This document shows positions 31,030 through 42,369 of a DNA stretch of 64,000 nucleotides, piece by piece. How positions within the stretch are numbered: position 1 is the first letter of the stretch; each line of letters begins with the position of its first letter. The translations under genes and the position numbers were made by a program. The notes beneath the pieces are model-generated. The model searched no databases. It was not told where the DNA came from and saw only the letters and a list, made by a program, of their open reading frames with translations. Source of the stretch: Symbiodinium natans (taxonomy: Eukaryota > Sar > Dinophyceae > Suessiales > Symbiodiniaceae); NCBI GenBank assembly GCA_905221605.1, contig CAJNDS010002845.1, forward strand, positions 208,213-272,212, written 5' to 3'.

Positions 31030-31290
31030 AAAAACGTCTCTGGCAAGTAGCAGGTAGCAGTCCTTCGGAGTCTCTGTGCCAGCAGGAGAGAGACCCAAGG
31101 ACTGGTGAAGGACTGCAGAAACAGCACCGCTGCAGGACTGCAGCAGTCCTGTTTCATTGAAACTTGCTGTTGCTCGAGCACCCAGTTTGCTGCTTCTGCC
31201 CTGCTGCAAGACTCGAAGACCTCAGATGCTGTGAGTAGCAAAGGACCATAGGCGGCCCTCTGCCTTCTGCCCTGCTGCAAGACTCGAAAT
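31030..31290. repeat. Imperfect tandem repeat with CTGCCCTGCTGCAAGACTCGAA
   Basis: CTGCTGCAAGACTCGAA occurs at about 31200 and again at about 31272, each preceded by TTCTGCCC and followed by a GAGCAG/GAGTAGCAAAGGA segment. Shorter CTGCAG-rich copies lie upstream. Unit about 70 bp. Confidence 0.65.
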
Positions 31291-31439
31291 CCGCCCGCGC
31301 TAGGAGCAGGTAAGGATCTCAGGCGGGCCTCTTAGACTCCAGGATTTGTTTTGGGGAGGGCAAAAGACGTGGGGTCCGTAGGATTGTCTGACGTGGGACC
31401 CGGACCCATTTTGCCGTTTATAGCGCGTGGGAACAAGAG

Positions 31440-31712
31440 TCATTTCGGCCGTTTTACAGGCGAAAACGCGTGGGACTCAGACCCATTTTGCCGTTTGACC
31501 GTGGGGTCCGGGCCCATTTCTCCGGTTTTTGTGCCGTTTCTGTAGCAGGCGAAAACGCGTGGGGTCCAGCAACTTCAAAAACAGGAGAAAACGCGTTGGG
31601 GCCCGGGCCAATTCAAAAGCAGGAGAAAACGCGCGGGTCCTGCAAATTCCGAAGAAGGCGAAAACGCATGGGGCCTTGCAACTTGAGAACTAGGAGAAAA
31701 TGCGTGGCATCC
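31440..31712. repeat. About 35-bp minisatellite with core AGGxGAAAACGCGTGGG
   Basis: Copies of AGG(C/A)GAAAACGCG(T/C)GG start near 31458, 31547, 31582, 31621, 31656 and 31691. Between them are GTCC/GGGCCC and AACTTCAAAA-type linkers. The last four are close to 35 bp apart. Confidence 0.85.
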
Positions 31713-31739
31713 CGAAAGAAAAGCCTTGGAGTCTAGAAG

Positions 31740-32370
31740 GCCTGGCCAAGGTCCTGATCTGCCTGGAGAATAGCTGGAGCCTCTAAAGCCTAAAGCCCTG
31801 AAGTCTGAGAGGCTCCGAAGCTACAAGCTCTTCCTGTCTTCCTGGCGAAAAAGCCAAGGCAAGCAGTAGCCAGACGGGCTCCTCCAAGTCCTGCCCTAGA
31901 GCCTTAAAGAAAGATGAAGCCACACGGGAAGGCCCGCGCAGCTTCAAGCTGGAAAAAGCACTATGCTGAAGAGGCAGCGCGGTCTTTTCCTCGGGGCCCA
32001 GAAACAGTTCCTGCAGCTGACGGTTTGCTGCCTACACGCTTGCAGACAAGCTTCAAGACTTGCGGTGCTTGCAGCAGCCAAGGGCTTTTTAGGCCTGCCG
32101 TGCCTGTTTTAGGCTAGAAGAGCATCCAACAAGCCCAATGCACTTTTCACATGCTGAAATTGGGATTTCTCTTGTGCAAGTGCACAACTCAAGGTCTGTC
32201 TGACCGAGGAAACGATCGGGGCACGCCTAAAAAGCAGTAAGATGCCTGGATAGGCGTCTTACTTCATCAGCAGCAGCAGAAATCTTGAAGCATTCCCGTA
32301 GCCCGGTTCCAAAAGAGCCCCCACCCAACAAGCCCGATGCCCTTTTGACCTCTTGAAGCGCTGATGTCAG
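31740..32370. other. No gene supported
   Basis: Short frames only. A frame at 31914-32117 has a basic start (MKPHGKARAASSWKKHYAEE) but no motif or splice evidence. AAGCC(C)-rich words recur. Confidence 0.3.
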
Positions 32371-32374
32371 ACCA

Positions 32375-32660
32375 CTAGACAGACAGACAGACAGACAGAG
32401 ACACATACAGAGAGAGACCGGCATTGAAAACTCAGAACACAGATAGAGAAAGAAGGTATAGAGATAGATGCAGACATGTAGAGAGAGAGACACAGAGAGA
32501 GACCGAGAGAGAGGGTTAGACAGACAGAGGCTGGCAGATAAAGAAATACAGAGACAGACAGGGGGGGGCAGGGGGGGGAGGGGAGGGGGGGAGAGGGGGA
32601 TGGAGGGGGGGAGAGGGGGATGGATGAAGGGGGGGAGAGGGGGATGGAGGGGGGGGGGGC
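32375..32660. repeat. GACA/GAGA tract followed by GGGGGGAGA-rich tract
   Basis: ACAGACAG units, then GAGAGA, then a strongly G-rich 100-bp stretch made of GGGGGATGGAGGGGG-type units (possible G-quadruplex). Low complexity. Confidence 0.9.
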
Positions 32661-32684
32661 ATGTTTAGGTGCACGTTTGAGGGG

Positions 32685-32801
32685 ATGTTTGGGAGGACGA
32701 TCATCCCTTTATACAAAGTAGTAAGCAAGGCAGGGTGGCGACCATGTTTGGGAGGACGATATCCCTTTGTACAAAGTAGTAAGCAAGGCAGGGTGGCGAC
32801 C
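32685..32801. repeat. Two-copy tandem duplication, 59 and 58 bp
   Basis: 32685-32743 and 32744-32801 are directly adjacent copies (ATGTTTGGGAGGACGAT...GGCAGGGTGGCGACC) differing by a 1-nt indel and one substitution. Very recent duplication. Confidence 0.95.
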
Positions 32802-32829
32802 ACCTATACCTTAACACCCTGTGGTCGAG

Positions 32830-33117
32830 GTGGTCCCGGCTTCGGGCAAATTGTACACTGACCAACTCTGACCAAATGCACTGATAAGGTTTGCGCATTG
32901 CCCCAGCGAGCTCTTCGGCCATGGCTCTACTCGGAGCAAGCCTCTCACAGAAGCATGAGATATGCTTTGCATTGCTTTGCTGTAGATTCTGCATGTCACT
33001 GGAACGCTCCAAGTCTAGTCGAAAGCTGGCGCGGCGCAGCACTTGCTGAAGTGCAACAGCACGGGTATAGATAGGGCCCACAGCTGCGATCAAGGCCCAG
33101 AGAAGAGGCAGGTGAGC
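32830..33117 (-). CDS. Minus-strand exon candidate, hypothetical membrane-associated helix
   Basis: The minus frame reads HLPLLWALIAAVGPIYTRAV then ALQQVLRRASFRLDLERSSD and MQNLQQSNAKHISCFCERLA, with a plausible codon mix and one hydrophobic helix. Neither + frame over the same bases looks coding. It would be the only convincing minus-strand exon in the window and lies beside the repeat block. The right-hand part of the same ORF runs into the tandem duplication and is not coding. Confidence 0.4.
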
Positions 33118-33612
33118 TACGCAGGGTACCCAGTTCGGCCTGCGATGTTTCCCAGGTTAGCAGCTTCCTCCAGCGCAAGTAAAAAGCAGAAGGAGCTTGG
33201 CTAGATCTCTGCAACAAATAGCGACAGGCAGCGTAGGTTGGCTGAGTCTAGCTCGGTGCTTGAACCCCCAAGACCAGCTACAGGCAACGTACACTTCCCT
33301 GAAAGGCCTTGTCAGATGCATACGCAACGCACGTACTGATACCCCATACTTGTACTGACGGCGGCAATCACATCAACTTGCCAGAGGTTGTGTTCAGCAC
33401 GTTTCAATTCTGCAGGCACAGCTCACGGAGGGGCCAATGGCAAAGCAGCACGAGCAAGTCGCTTGCGCTGCTGGCGCGCCAGCTGTACGAGAGTTGACGT
33501 GTAATGTATCATGACAATGAGCTTTCCAATTTTGCAGCAACCCCGCAGCCTACGACCGCTCGATGGCGGCGGCAGACGACGCCACCTTGAGGAGACTGCT
33601 GCTGGCGGTCGC

Positions 33613-34081
33613 CTAAGTATAATGAGCGGGTGAAGGTTCGCACGATGGCCTATACCCAGGTGAGAAGGACCATGCAGTGCCATCGAATTGTGCTGGGATA
33701 TCTTGTACAGTAAAGCAACATCTGATGAATCTGATATAACGGAGAATCGGAGACAGCGCCGAACACGACCGACCATGTGTCTTGCGATGCTGGAGGCCAA
33801 TGATAGTCCGTCCAGAGCCAAGCGATGGCCTCGCTCCAAGCGCAAACGTCAAAGTAAGAGGGCTCGCTGCAGTCTTTTCACTGGGTGCAAATGGTACAGT
33901 ATACAGCGTAATTAGGTCAGGTATGCGCCCATACATGCGCAGACGTGCGGCGATGCAGCGTGCGACTACTTCCGAGGTGAGAGGATGCGTCGCTGTTGAC
34001 ACTGATCGGGAGGAGCGGGGCCGGGGCCCATCTGAATTCAGCAAGGGGGCACAATTCATGCAGCATAATTCACAAACTTAG
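33613..34081. other. Open on both strands; coding strand undecided
   Basis: A 148-codon minus frame (33613-34059) and two + frames (33688-33915 and 33782-34081) are open over the same bases in matched codon register. The + frame reads VRGLAAVFSLGANGTVYSVI; the minus frame reads TSEVVARCIAARLRMYGRIP. I cannot choose. No motif recognised. Confidence 0.3.
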
Positions 34082-34508
34082 AACCACCACCCGTGCCTTG
34101 TACAGACGGAGTTGTCAAGAAAAGGGCCTCACCGGACTTCAGTTCTTACTTGCAACAGATCGTTGGAAACTGTTGGAGAAGACATGAGGTCCAGGAGCGG
34201 CTTTTGGGCAGTGCCCGGGTTGTTTTTGCTCCTGCACATCTTCTACACCATGACTGTCCGGCTTTCTGGTCGAAGCTGCTAGCCTCGAGTCTCAGCTCCC
34301 AAGCTGCAAGACGCAGCGGAAGCTGAGCAGCCGGCGACGAAGGCCGCACATCCACACCATCAGAGAGCAGTATCTCCACAAATTGCCACAAAGATCCTCT
34401 TTGCCTCCGCTAGAGATGCAGCCGGTGTGGGAGCATTCACTCGCAGGCTAACGATTTTCTGAAATCAGTCTCCAAAGCTCATCCCCAGTTTTTCCGACAC
34501 CCTTTCTG

Positions 34509-34667
34509 ATGCCTCGACTCATCGTGTCTGCCGCGAAGGTTTGCGAAGGCATGGACAAGGATGCCACAGATGTTTCTCCTGGCAAGACTTCGTTGGACGA
34601 CACACCAGACTGTCGTCAGCTAATGGCGAAACTTACGCAGCAGGTGCTTCAGGAGACCCTGTTGTGA
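34509..34667 (+). CDS. Exon candidate with ATG, hypothetical protein
   Basis: From the ATG at 34509 the frame reads MPRLIVSAAKVCEGMDKDAT then DVSPGKTSLDDTPDCRQLMA and KLTQQVLQETLL, with a TGA at 34665. Clear protein texture; could be a first exon whose donor lies before the stop (for example the GTGCTTC after ACGCAGCAG at about 34644). Confidence 0.45.
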   Translation: MPRLIVSAAKVCEGMDKDATDVSPGKTSLDDTPDCRQLMAKLTQQVLQETLL

Positions 34668-34717
34668 CCCACTGGCCCAATGACCCAATACTGCCATCAA
34701 TAGGCAAATCTCATTGC

Positions 34718-34882
34718 ATGCACCACTTACAACCTGACACCGCTACCCTGCTTGATGTATGTTTCATGTCACCTGACGGTGAATGCTGGCTCTGTGAGGA
34801 GTATCTCCTGGACGACGAAGAAACGGCCTGCGATCTGATATCTGAGGTCCTTTGGCAAGCAGGGTGCTTTGTTTCGTGGTGA
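34718..34882 (+). CDS. C-terminal exon candidate, acidic
   Basis: The frame reads MHHLQPDTATLLDVCFMSPD then GECWLCEEYLLDDEETACDL and ISEVLWQAGCFVSW, with a TGA at 34880. Strong acidic helical texture. Likely joined to the exon at 34509. Confidence 0.5.
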   Translation: MHHLQPDTATLLDVCFMSPDGECWLCEEYLLDDEETACDLISEVLWQAGCFVSW

Positions 34883-35168
34883 GAGGAAATAATTTGCCGC
34901 TAGCGCGACGCCTCGGCGAGGGCGCCGGGCGGCGAAGCAGAAGGACAGGGGGGGCTGGCTGGGGAGAGACGCCACGTAGGGGCCCAAGTTAGAGCATCAA
35001 TGGCCAGGCAATGATAAAGGAAGCTGCTCTTCCCAAAGGAAGGCCTTGATTGGTGGCAGCAAGCGGCAGCCATACATGAGGTGAATCACATATTCCCTGA
35101 TCCAAACGACCCAACAACGCCCCAAAGCTGTCAAAGCTTTCGATCCAGTAGAGTGATTAAACATTCCG

Positions 35169-35474
35169 TTGACTGAGAAATTCGAGTCTGAAGCTAGCAG
35201 ATGCTATGAGACCCAGGGTCTGGATTGCAGATGTGTGTTTTCGTTGGCGGGAGGCGGGACCTACAAGACATGCTTATGCTTGGAGACGGGACCGGCTATT
35301 ACCTGGCAGGTGCGGGGTGTAGGACAGGAGCATGCATCTGTGGGGTGGATATCATGCGAAGATGGGCTGGCGGGGTGGTTTCGGCAGGGGAAAGAGAAGG
35401 GGTATGAAGTGGGTGATCCAAACGCCCGGGCCTCTGGCCTCCGGCCCCAGCGGCTTGCGGATTGGATCAACTGA
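35169..35474 (+). CDS. Possible exon, hypothetical protein
   Basis: A 101-codon frame (EKFESEASRCYETQGLDCRC, then a Gly/Trp-rich stretch). A second + frame (MCVFVGGRRDLQDMLMLGDG) reads as well over 35225-35330, so the frame choice is open. Confidence 0.3.
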   Translation: MTEKFESEASRCYETQGLDCRCVFSLAGGGTYKTCLCLETGPAITWQVRGVGQEHASVGWISCEDGLAGWFRQGKEKGYEVGDPNARASGLRPQRLADWIN

Positions 35475-35887
35475 AAGCTGTATTATGCTCTACAGCTGGT
35501 TTCTCATGCTCGCTACAGTATCTGGATAAGTCTGTGAGCTGCATTCATGCATTCTTGTGTTGGGGGCTAGCGTTGGAGCATACGCCAAATTCTTTCATGG
35601 CTTCATCGGATGAAAAAGGTATCCACAGGTTCCGACCCCTCCGTGTCCGTCTACACGGGCTTAGCATTGACTCCTTTTGAAATCGGGTGGCTCCCTTCCA
35701 AAAGCCCTGGTCTTACGCGAGGTTCAAGAGCAAGAGCAAAGATCTCCAAATACACAGCTTGATGAAACTCAACAAAGCTGTAGATTTAATTTGTTTGTCG
35801 TTGTTTCCATTCTGTATGAGATACTGTACCTGCAGGGGCCACCGACGTGCCCTGAACAATAAGATAAACATATTTTATTTAAAAAAG

Positions 35888-35942
35888 TGTGTGTATATAT
35901 ATATATATATATCTATCTATCTATCTATCTATCTGTCGATCT
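35888..35942. repeat. TA and CTAT microsatellites
   Basis: About ten TA units are followed directly by CTAT tetranucleotides. Confidence 0.9.
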
Positions 35943-35974
35943 ATATTTGGGAGTATGGAGCTCGCTGCACAGCG

Positions 35975-36151
35975 GCCGGGTTTTCTGGTAAAATTCACAC
36001 GTATGAAAGCTTGGAAAGACGTGGAACGGGGCCTGATGACGCGCCAGTGATCAGGAGCTTTACCCTAAATGCGGTCAGATGCACTGAGGGCGCAGAGCTG
36101 GGGCGCTTCACTTCAAGGCTTCGCAGGCAAGTCGAAGGAATCCGACGCTGA
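35975..36151 (+). CDS. C-terminal exon candidate, hypothetical protein
   Basis: The frame reads SGKIHTYESLERRGTGPDDA then PVIRSFTLNAVRCTEGAELG and RFTSRLRRQVEGIRR, with a TGA at 36149. Even composition and charged C-terminus. Unknown family. Confidence 0.45.
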   Translation, partial: AGFSGKIHTYESLERRGTGPDDAPVIRSFTLNAVRCTEGAELGRFTSRLRRQVEGIRR

Positions 36152-37450
36152 GTGACTGCTGAGACTCGCTATGACGCGCCAAGCAAAGCTAGACAATGGG
36201 GGTTGACGAAAAAAGGGTCCCCCAAATAGTAGGATCCCTTAGAAACTAGGACCCCAATGAGGTACCCGCAATTTCGGACACCCCCACATCTGAACATGCT
36301 AAGAGTCGTTCGGCAGGCCGCAGCCGCCAGCTGGCCCTGCTCCAACAAAGCGGCCTGCTAGATTGCTGGGATCGCATGAAGCTGCTTCGGCCTTCGCTGC
36401 GGACACTGTGCACTACAGCGCCAGCGACCTGTCATGACAGCACACATCAACTACTGGGTAGCTTAAGCCACATCGCTACTGGAAGTCGGCTCGTCGACTG
36501 CCCAAGCCTGTTGCAATCCTGCAGCTAAGGTGAGGAGATGCCCGCACTGCAGCACCTAGCGCTGCTAGAGCAGGTTGGGCAAGTTGGGCAAGTTGGGCCA
36601 GGGTACGCCAGGGCTTGCGCATGCACTTCGTTGTGCGCTCTCTGTAGCCTGCTTGTGGCGGAGATAAGGACAAGCTGTGGAGGTAGACAGCTGCGGATTG
36701 TCGTGGCCTGCTATTTCAGGCCGTCCTCACTGGCTCTACACTGCCGCCACTGCCAATCTGGGGGCAAGGTCCTTGCCAAGGCCCTGCTGAGCTCCTCTCT
36801 GCAGAACCCTGCTCCCACCTGAGTCTCCCCTTCCAGCGCTGTGTTTGCTTGATATCCACTGGTGGGATAGTGTACGTCGAGAAGAGTGTGGCCAGTTGAG
36901 CAGGGACAATGCTCTGCGAAAGTTACGAACGACATGTGCGCACTAGACCCAACCGACAGGGTAGCCAACTGAACAATGCATTGCACGAAAATGAATGCGG
37001 CATGGTACAGATACCCGTGTTCAATGTTTTTTGGTGTGGTCCATGGTACTCTATTGAATTATATGTATATATATATATATATATAGATGCACACAAGTCA
37101 CTGACGCTGTGTATGGAATTTCTTCCGCAAGGGCTTCTTCTGGCAAGGGCAGATTGACAGTTTGGGGGTTTTTCAGGCGCGCCGCCACCTCCCAGGAGCC
37201 TGTCGAAGGTGCGGAGCCCTGCGGCCTGGACCGCATCCAAATCACGAAAGCCCCTGAGGAGCTAGCGGAGTATCTTGCTTAAGCGAAGCTTACAACCTGA
37301 TGGGTATACAGGGCCCCCGGAGGCTCCGCCACGAAACGCAGCAAACCCGGTCGGATTCCGGTGGGCAAACACAGGTTTTGGGGAAACGGGCTGGCATTCA
37401 TTTCTTTCGTATATTGGGTGCAAATGAACGCCGTTTTCTGTGGATCCCAG
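36152..37450. other. No gene assigned
   Basis: Over 36538-36822 (+) and 36711-36986 (-) both strands are open and neither is clearly coding. GTTGGGCAA is triplicated at 36572-36597. A TA microsatellite lies at 37062-37085. Confidence 0.3.
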
Positions 37451-37551
37451 GCCCTAGAAAAGCCCCCCAAGTCCCCCAAGAAAAGACTCAGAAGCCTTGA
37501 TGTTGACTTGAGTCCGGCGTCCCTCAAAGCTGGATTGGACAGGTTCCCCTG
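37451..37551 (+). CDS. Exon candidate, basic/proline segment
   Basis: The exon is bounded by GGATCCCAG and a GTGAGT donor. It reads ALEKPPKSPKKRLRSLDVDL then SPASLKAGLDRFPW. The KSPKKR cluster resembles a phosphorylatable basic tail. Unknown family. Confidence 0.45.
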
Positions 37552-38900
37552 GTGAGTGCAACAAAACACCGCAGAGCCAAGCAACACACCAACACGGCCT
37601 GCTGCCTTTGCGTGTGCTTGTCCTGCTGCGTAGTTGATGCCATGTTGACGGAAGCTCTTCCGTGGGGGCATCTTAACTAGCTTTCGTCCCAGGCCCTCAC
37701 CCCCAAGTCGGGGTTTGCGGGCCTTAATGTGCTTTACAGGACGTTTAGCCGGCTCTGGGGCATCTCACTAGGAGATGTTTAATAAAGGGATTTGGGATTG
37801 AGGGCTTCAGGTGCAAGCTTGTCAAACCCGAAATAAAGCACCCACATGCGTTCGGCACGTCTGACGGCTTTGAGCTGCGTACAGGGCACAGGAGCAAGAA
37901 GAGCAGCTGTGGTTGTAGTATGTTGAGCAGTGCTTTCGGCTGGGCTCATGTCGGACAAAGGTCGTTAATGAATTTAATGACCATTTGTCACTTCGCATAA
38001 GCCCCCTCCGGAAGCGTGGTCGCCCTCAGGAAGCGGCTGCTCCGCGGACCAACCCTTTCTCCCCCAGATTGCACCTTGGCTTGTGAGCGGATGGCAGCAC
38101 AAGTCCTGGGCATCTGTATGCATCTAGCATACCCAAAGCCTGGACCACATGGCTTCCTTGGCTTGAATTGAGGCTGGTCACAGAGGGAGCCTGGGGTCTG
38201 CAGCCGCCCCTGGCATGGACGCTTCTGCTGTGTTAATGTGTCAGTGCATGAAATGACTTTATTTATTTGACGGGTTGAAGACCGCCGTTTGAGAATCTGA
38301 TTGCCAGAGTTAAAAAGAAGGGGAACGACTTCGGCCGAGGCGTGGACGTGCTCCGGCAGGACAAGCAGCACCGCTGGGCTTCCGAACCTCCAACCTCCGC
38401 AGCTCTGGGCTCGCACGGAGAGGTGCCGGTGCGGCGGCTACTGCTCTCTGGATCTCTACCGAGGCTCCAACGGCTTGGGGGCTAGGGTGGGATGGAGTGG
38501 CATGCGCCCAAAACAGCAAGCTTGTTGTTACCGGTACGAGAGAGCTCCCAAAAGCTTTCGGCTTTCGTTTTGAGACTCTGCGTTGCTGATCCGCTTGGGG
38601 GGATTGGAGGGATGAGCCTATGTGAACCTTTCAGTTTCGGTGCCATCCTGGGGCGTGCTTGATACTCATATTTGATGCTGATTGATTTGTGCGCAAGGGG
38701 GGGTCGGAAGGACTTGACTTGGCTTGCAAATGGGGGTCCGGAGGCATTCTCCCTGGCGTGTGGAGGCCTTGCATGTTCAGACACTCCCAAATGGCCAAGC
38801 ACTATATCGGTTGGGGGTCGCTCCCCACGGTGGAAGCCACGATCGTGGTAAGCGCCAGCATCGTGCCGATCAGCTTGCCAAGCTCGCGCAACCGTTTTGG

Positions 38901-39000
38901 NNNNNNNNNNNNNNNNNNNNNNNNNNNNNNNNNNNNNNNNNNNNNNNNNNNNNNNNNNNNNNNNNNNNNNNNNNNNNNNNNNNNNNNNNNNNNNNNNNNN
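38901..39000. other. Assembly gap (100 N)
   Basis: One hundred N characters. The left flank is unique sequence and the right flank is an AGT microsatellite, so the gap size is probably nominal. Confidence 0.99.
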
Positions 39001-39139
<139 letters not shown>

Positions 39140-39499
39140 TGCGGCGTTGCCTGGGCATGTGCAATGCTCTTGGATATGCATTGTATGATTTGTGGAGATC
39201 ATCTGTCGAAGCTGCACGTCGTAAGGTCGTAACATCTGTGCATGACAATGCTGTTCTTCCAAGCGCAGACAGCTTGATCACTGCATGTTCAGCATGCATG
39301 GTGCATTGTGAAGGCCACAAACAGCGCCATTGCACCGGTACCGGTGCGAGGCACAATTCGCTGCTTATCCGTAACGCTCGCGCTCAGTAACGTGCAACGC
39401 TCCTCGAAACACCTTTTGGCGCAATCGCAGTCCAGAATGTCCCCGGAAGACAGCCGAGGGAGGCTGGTAAAGAGTCAGACTCTAGACTCTTGACGGCCG

Positions 39500-39940
39500 G
39501 AGGGGGGTGGGTTTGGTTTAGGGCAAGTTTAGGGTTTAATTAGTGTGCAGGCATATGACTGTATATTGTTGCTTTGTGTTTTTTCTTGAGCGCTTTGGTG
39601 TGTGGATGTTCGGCGTAAGTATGTGTTTGTCTCCAAACTGTCTATGTTGGAATCTGGAAAAGGTGGAAAATCAAATGTGAAGGCAAGGAAACAAGCACGA
39701 AATTAGCGGAAACTCAAACCTCCACGTCGCTTTTAACTTTTAAACACTCACGTCATAAAACCTGAAACAGTTCATTTCTTCTTTTGCTGGGAATGCGGGG
39801 GAGGTCACATGTCATGTAGGCATGTTTATTTCTATTGTTTTTCTGCTCCCTCGCTCTGTCTCTTTCTCTTGTTCTTGTTTTCTTTCTCTTTGAGTTTCCC
39901 CCTCATTTGTCCTCGCGCTCCTTTTTCCAGTCTTAACTGA
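39500..39940. other. No gene supported; TTTAGGG remnants and pyrimidine-rich spacer
   Basis: Short telomere-like words (GGTTTAGGGCAAGTTTAGGG at about 39516-39535) followed by AT-richer sequence and a C/T-rich tract (39840-39900). Confidence 0.4.
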
Positions 39941-39942
39941 AG

Positions 39943-40175
39943 GCTGTGAAGCTCCAGATTCTTTGCCCCGGGTCTGGGGATGCACGTTTGTGTCTCACTT
40001 CTACGCCGCCAGATTGTGCTTCTGCGGGTGTCTAAGGCTCCCAATGCCAGGCCCCAGTTCCACTGCTCAAGATTTTTGTCCCACATCTAACGCTCCAGAT
40101 TCGCTGTCCCAAGTCAGAGGTTCCAAGTCTTTCTCCCTGGTCTAAACGCTCAGGTTCTTCAGTTTCTTTTGTTTC
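39943..40175. repeat. Degenerate about 28-bp minisatellite, core CTCCAGATTCxxTGxCCC
   Basis: Copies at about 39948, 40065, 40093, 40118 and 40147 share CTC(C)A(A/G)(A/G)TTxTTxTCCC followed by GTCT(A)A. Heavily mutated. Confidence 0.6.
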
Positions 40176-40970
40176 CCGATACCCCGCGACCCAGTAGGCG
40201 TTGAACGCAAGGGATCGTTGGGGGTCCGGGAATTGCGGGCTTCGCAGTTTTAACATAGTTGAAGTTCCAGGTGTGAAGCCCATGTTTTTTCAGATCCCGA
40301 CGGGCTCCTTTTTTCAAAGCTTGCGGTCAGGCCGGCATCGGTCCAGGTATCGGTAGGGTATCGGTCGCAAAAAGGCCTTATGTTGGCCTTATGTTGGAAA
40401 ACACAAGTAAGCTGAACAATCGCTGAGTCAAACAAAGCCGGACTCTGTAAGTCGAGACACAATACCAACAGAGGTCTAAGACAGCAAACATTGGAGCAGT
40501 AGAGTCGAGACAACAAACTTGGAGTTTTTGGAATTGAAACAATAAAGTTGTGCATCCCTATTTCACATCCCGACAACATCCTAGATTTTGCAACGTCTTG
40601 TAACGAAGATTGCGAGTGGCACCTCGGTTTGCATGTGTTACTCCTGTGACTGACGCAAAAACTCCGTCCGCTTTACGTCGTGGCATTCGGCTCTGTAGCT
40701 GCTGTTCGGAAGAGGGGGGCGGGGCCTCGTTACGCCCCCACTCAAGGACTTGTAAATTGCATGCGTTCGCAACAAGTTTTGTTTTGCATTCGGTGTGTGC
40801 TGCAGGAGTGCAGGTATTGACGGCGCCATGGCAAGCAGCACAATTCCGTGCTCCATCAATGCTCAGTTGGTTGTAAGGATGTAAGCATTCGGAAACATTC
40901 GGGAACGCGAAAGCACGAAGGAGTGCACTCACTAGACCGAATGTCCGGTTCTGTATCGTGTCGTTGCGAG

Positions 40971-41583
40971 GTACATTGGAAGCAAGATCAGCTTGATCTC
41001 GAACTCCAACATCCGGTACGAGGCAGTTGCGGTGACTCGCAAGTCTCCACAGTTTGCACCATGAATGCCATGAATGTTTAATGACTTCATATGACTTCCA
41101 GGGCATCCTGTACACCATCAACACACAGGAGTCCACAATTGCCCTTCAGACCCTTCCCAAGTTGAAGTGCGTTTCGGTTGCTGCTGAAACTTCTGGCTGA
41201 TTGCGCCACCTTGATCGAACCTTGCGTTAGGTCGGTGCGATCTTTTGGCACCGAAGGCAGGAAGGCGCGTGAACATGATGCTGTCAACTATGTCACGCGA
41301 TTGGATTTTGGAACATCATTGAATTTGCACATGGGTGTATGCGCTTGTTAAATATTTAGCCAGGTGCCGGAGATCCCTCCCTCTAGCGAGATCTATGACT
41401 TCATCATCTTTCGCGGGCAGGACTGCAGTCGAGTGTGGGCATTCTTTTTCTCTATCACAAGTGGACTCCCTTTTCTTTCCCCGGTGGCTTGCGAAGACAT
41501 GTATTCGCTCAGGTTTGCTTGCGGTTTTTTCCTGTGTGCTGCGGGGGGTTTGATTCAGGACATCAAGGACCTGACCGTGTTGG
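40971..41583 (+). CDS. LSM14/SCD6/DCP5-like protein, N-terminal LSm domain exons
   Basis: Five exons rebuild an LSM14-family LSm domain: 40971-41022 (YIGSKISLISNSNIRYE), 41102-41148 (GILYTINTQESTIALQ), 41231-41264 (SVRSFGTEGRK), 41364-41420 (VPEIPPSSEIYDFIIFRGQ) and 41559 to about 41583 (DIKDLTVLEG). The order and the hallmarks YIGSxISLIS, SFGTEGRK, PPSxEIYxxIIFRG and DIKDL match the family (known). LSM14/SCD6 proteins bind mRNA and decapping/DDX6 factors, repress translation and join P-bodies in the cytoplasm. The introns are 79, 82, 99 and 138 nt, with GC..AG, GA..AG, GC..AG and GA..AG ends. The start codon is unresolved: an ATG at 40941 is in another frame. The C-terminal FDF box was not found. 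The downstream Lys/Gly/Tyr-rich exons may be its low-complexity tail. Confidence 0.88.
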
Positions 41584-42369
41584 AAGGCAGCCTGAACCTC
41601 GGATGGTGAATCATAGTCGGTCATTGAACCTTGTTCTGTGAAGTTCATTGGCAAGGCGGTGCCGGAGGGGCGTCGCCTCATTTGAATGATCCAGCCATTA
41701 TGCTGGGCAGCTCAGCCTTGCTGATGGGCGCGTGTGGGCGATTAAACTCATCTTGAAAAGAGGTCCATGAAAAAGCCCGCTAGTGGCCCTGGACCTATGG
41801 AGGCGCTTGGCAAGGCAGGTAGCCAGGTAGCCTTCGGGCTTTTTGGCATGTTTCAAAGCCAACATACGGACAAGTCCCGGAGAGGCTGCCAGCAAAGGCT
41901 CCTATGGATATGGTGAGAGCAGCGGTGGCCAAAGACTTACTTGCAGTGGCTGCAACCCGTAGGGTTTCAACAGTTGACAGCTTTGTTCTTCGACGGAGTC
42001 TGTTTTTAGTTTGGTGCACGGGCTGAGCAGATGTGAGCAGATCTTCAGTTCAACCACTCATTGCGAGCTGCTTTTGAGGCTGGGGTGCCCCTTCAAAAGG
42101 TGCAAAATCCCGACCTGCCGAGAGCAACTGGTGCGCTGCAGCGCCACTGAAAAGCCAGCGCAATGACAGTGCAAAGCCAGAAAAGTTGTTGCTTTTCAGA
42201 GCAAATAACACATGATCCGACAGGTATGGTGCCGTTCAACAGAGTTGGGGCAAGGGTGACAAAGGCGCCTCCACAGGCAAGGGATCCTGATCATGCTGTG
42301 CTCATGCTGTGCAGGCTGTGCATGTCCTGGAACTGATGTTTCATGATGTTTCTCTTGGGTTCGGAAATT

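Noticed and set aside
32468-32668. Arg/Gly-rich ORF through GAGA and G-run tracts
   Set aside because: Pure low-complexity translation.
39332-39347. 16-bp palindrome GCACCGGTACCGGTGC
   Set aside because: Perfect but short; expected occasionally by chance and not linked to any other feature.
40558-41136. 192-codon minus-strand ORF
   Set aside because: It overlaps the first LSM14-like exons, whose + strand reading has clear family motifs; the minus ORF is a shadow.
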